64,000 nt of DNA from Candidatus Acidiferrum typicum. Its GTDB lineage: Bacteria; Acidobacteriota; Terriglobia; Acidiferrales; UBA7541. The position numbers and the translations under genes are program-made. Below, in pieces: positions 62,300-64,000 of the stretch (its first letter is position 1; every line of letters begins with the position of its first letter). The notes below the pieces were generated by a model, which did not search any database, was not told where the DNA came from, and saw nothing but the letters and a program-made list of their open reading frames with translations. Location of the stretch: assembly GCA_025463055.1 (NCBI GenBank), contig JAOAPV010000070.1, positions 117,535 through 181,534 on the forward strand, given 5' to 3'.

Positions 62300-62355
62300 G
62301 TCCACGCCGATAATTCCGACCCGATTACGGTCTGGCGGAATGCCATGGTGTGGAC
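62300..62355 (+). other. Long hairpin in the 23S leader
   Basis: GTCCAC (62300-62305) and GTGGAC (62350-62355) frame inner stems TTCCG/CGGAA and GACC/GGTC. Together they form a nested stem in the pre-23S leader, possibly for processing. The rest of 62356-62563 shows no further feature that I can support. Confidence 0.4.
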
Positions 62356-62563
62356 GATTACAAGTTCTGCTCGAGTTGAGCAAAACTGTGGAAAACATTA
62401 AAAAGGCAGCTCAGCTAATTGTTCGAGGAATGTGGAAACGAAAGCCTGAGTCAAGTGGATCGACCCTAACCGGAAGAGAGATTTGATTCGAGGATGTATG
62501 GAGCCGCAGGAATCGAGACGTTGAGAGATCGCAAGATCGCAAGACGGATTAGGTGAGTTTTAT

Positions 62564-64000
<1,437 letters not shown>

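Overview
The window is one stretch of bacterial chromosome of fairly high GC, very probably from an acidobacterium (Acidobacteriota, Terriglobia-like). The best single indicator is the gene at 59854-60900, which has the layout of the VWFA-related proteins expanded in Acidobacteria. Agreeing with this are an M28 glutamate-carboxypeptidase-like protease, a Tat-exported DapA-fold protein beside a PQQ dehydrogenase, and small proteins I can place in no named family. Nothing here looks like a phage, a conjugative element or a CRISPR locus. I found no tRNA gene and no 16S rRNA gene.

Layout. 0.1-8.3 kb: glycolysis (gpmI), a class V aminotransferase, a flavin-binding protein, homoserine dehydrogenase, an M28 peptidase and an acetyltransferase. 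8.4-11.4 kb: a molybdate operon (TOBE regulator, modA, modB, modC). 11.5-24.7 kb: a FadN-type beta-oxidation enzyme, a patatin, an Fnr/Crp regulator, a FecR-like protein, a TPR-GAF-degenerate GGDEF protein, a thiolase/hydroxybutyryl-CoA dehydrogenase/crotonase set, ribH and nusB. 24.8-32.8 kb: a small charged protein, a DUF3467 protein, an Nramp transporter, a cytochrome c, an RDD protein, an exported amidohydrolase, a peroxiredoxin and GTP-type PEP carboxykinase. 33.1-37.5 kb: a four-gene extracytoplasmic oxidative cluster. 37.6-41.5 kb: trpD, sucCD, ndk. 41.5-47.9 kb: a complete ISC iron-sulfur operon in the enterobacterial gene order, with one unfamiliar extra gene. 48.2-57.9 kb: a phosphoesterase, a GH20 hexosaminidase, coaD, an aminotransferase, then manA, manC and a phosphohexomutase (GDP-mannose supply), and PhzF. 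58-61.7 kb: a TIGR01777 protein, moaD, moaE, the VWFA protein, a decayed toxin-antitoxin pair and an iron-permease-like protein. 61.97-64 kb: a promoter, a structured leader with terminator, a boxA and the 5' half of a 23S rRNA gene.

How the parts connect. modABC supplies molybdate and moaD/moaE make molybdopterin, so molybdoenzymes are expected elsewhere in the genome. The ISC operon starts with its own iron-sulfur regulator, and two inverted repeats in its upstream region look like its operators. FadN, thiolase, 3-hydroxyacyl-CoA dehydrogenase and crotonase would together give fatty-acid or butyrate-type beta-oxidation. PckG, SucCD and GpmI serve central carbon metabolism.

Most worth a second look: (1) a 90-nt repeat present twice, 43 kb apart and inverted, carrying a hairpin whose loop varies between two GNRA forms; (2) a promoter-hairpin-terminator unit that looks like an unannotated small RNA; (3) a 23S gene with its own promoter and an attenuator-like leader, without a linked 16S; (4) two housekeeping genes (homoserine dehydrogenase and manA) whose conserved N-termini lie upstream of any ATG, GTG or TTG; (5) the Tat-exported aldolase-like protein in a PQQ dehydrogenase operon.
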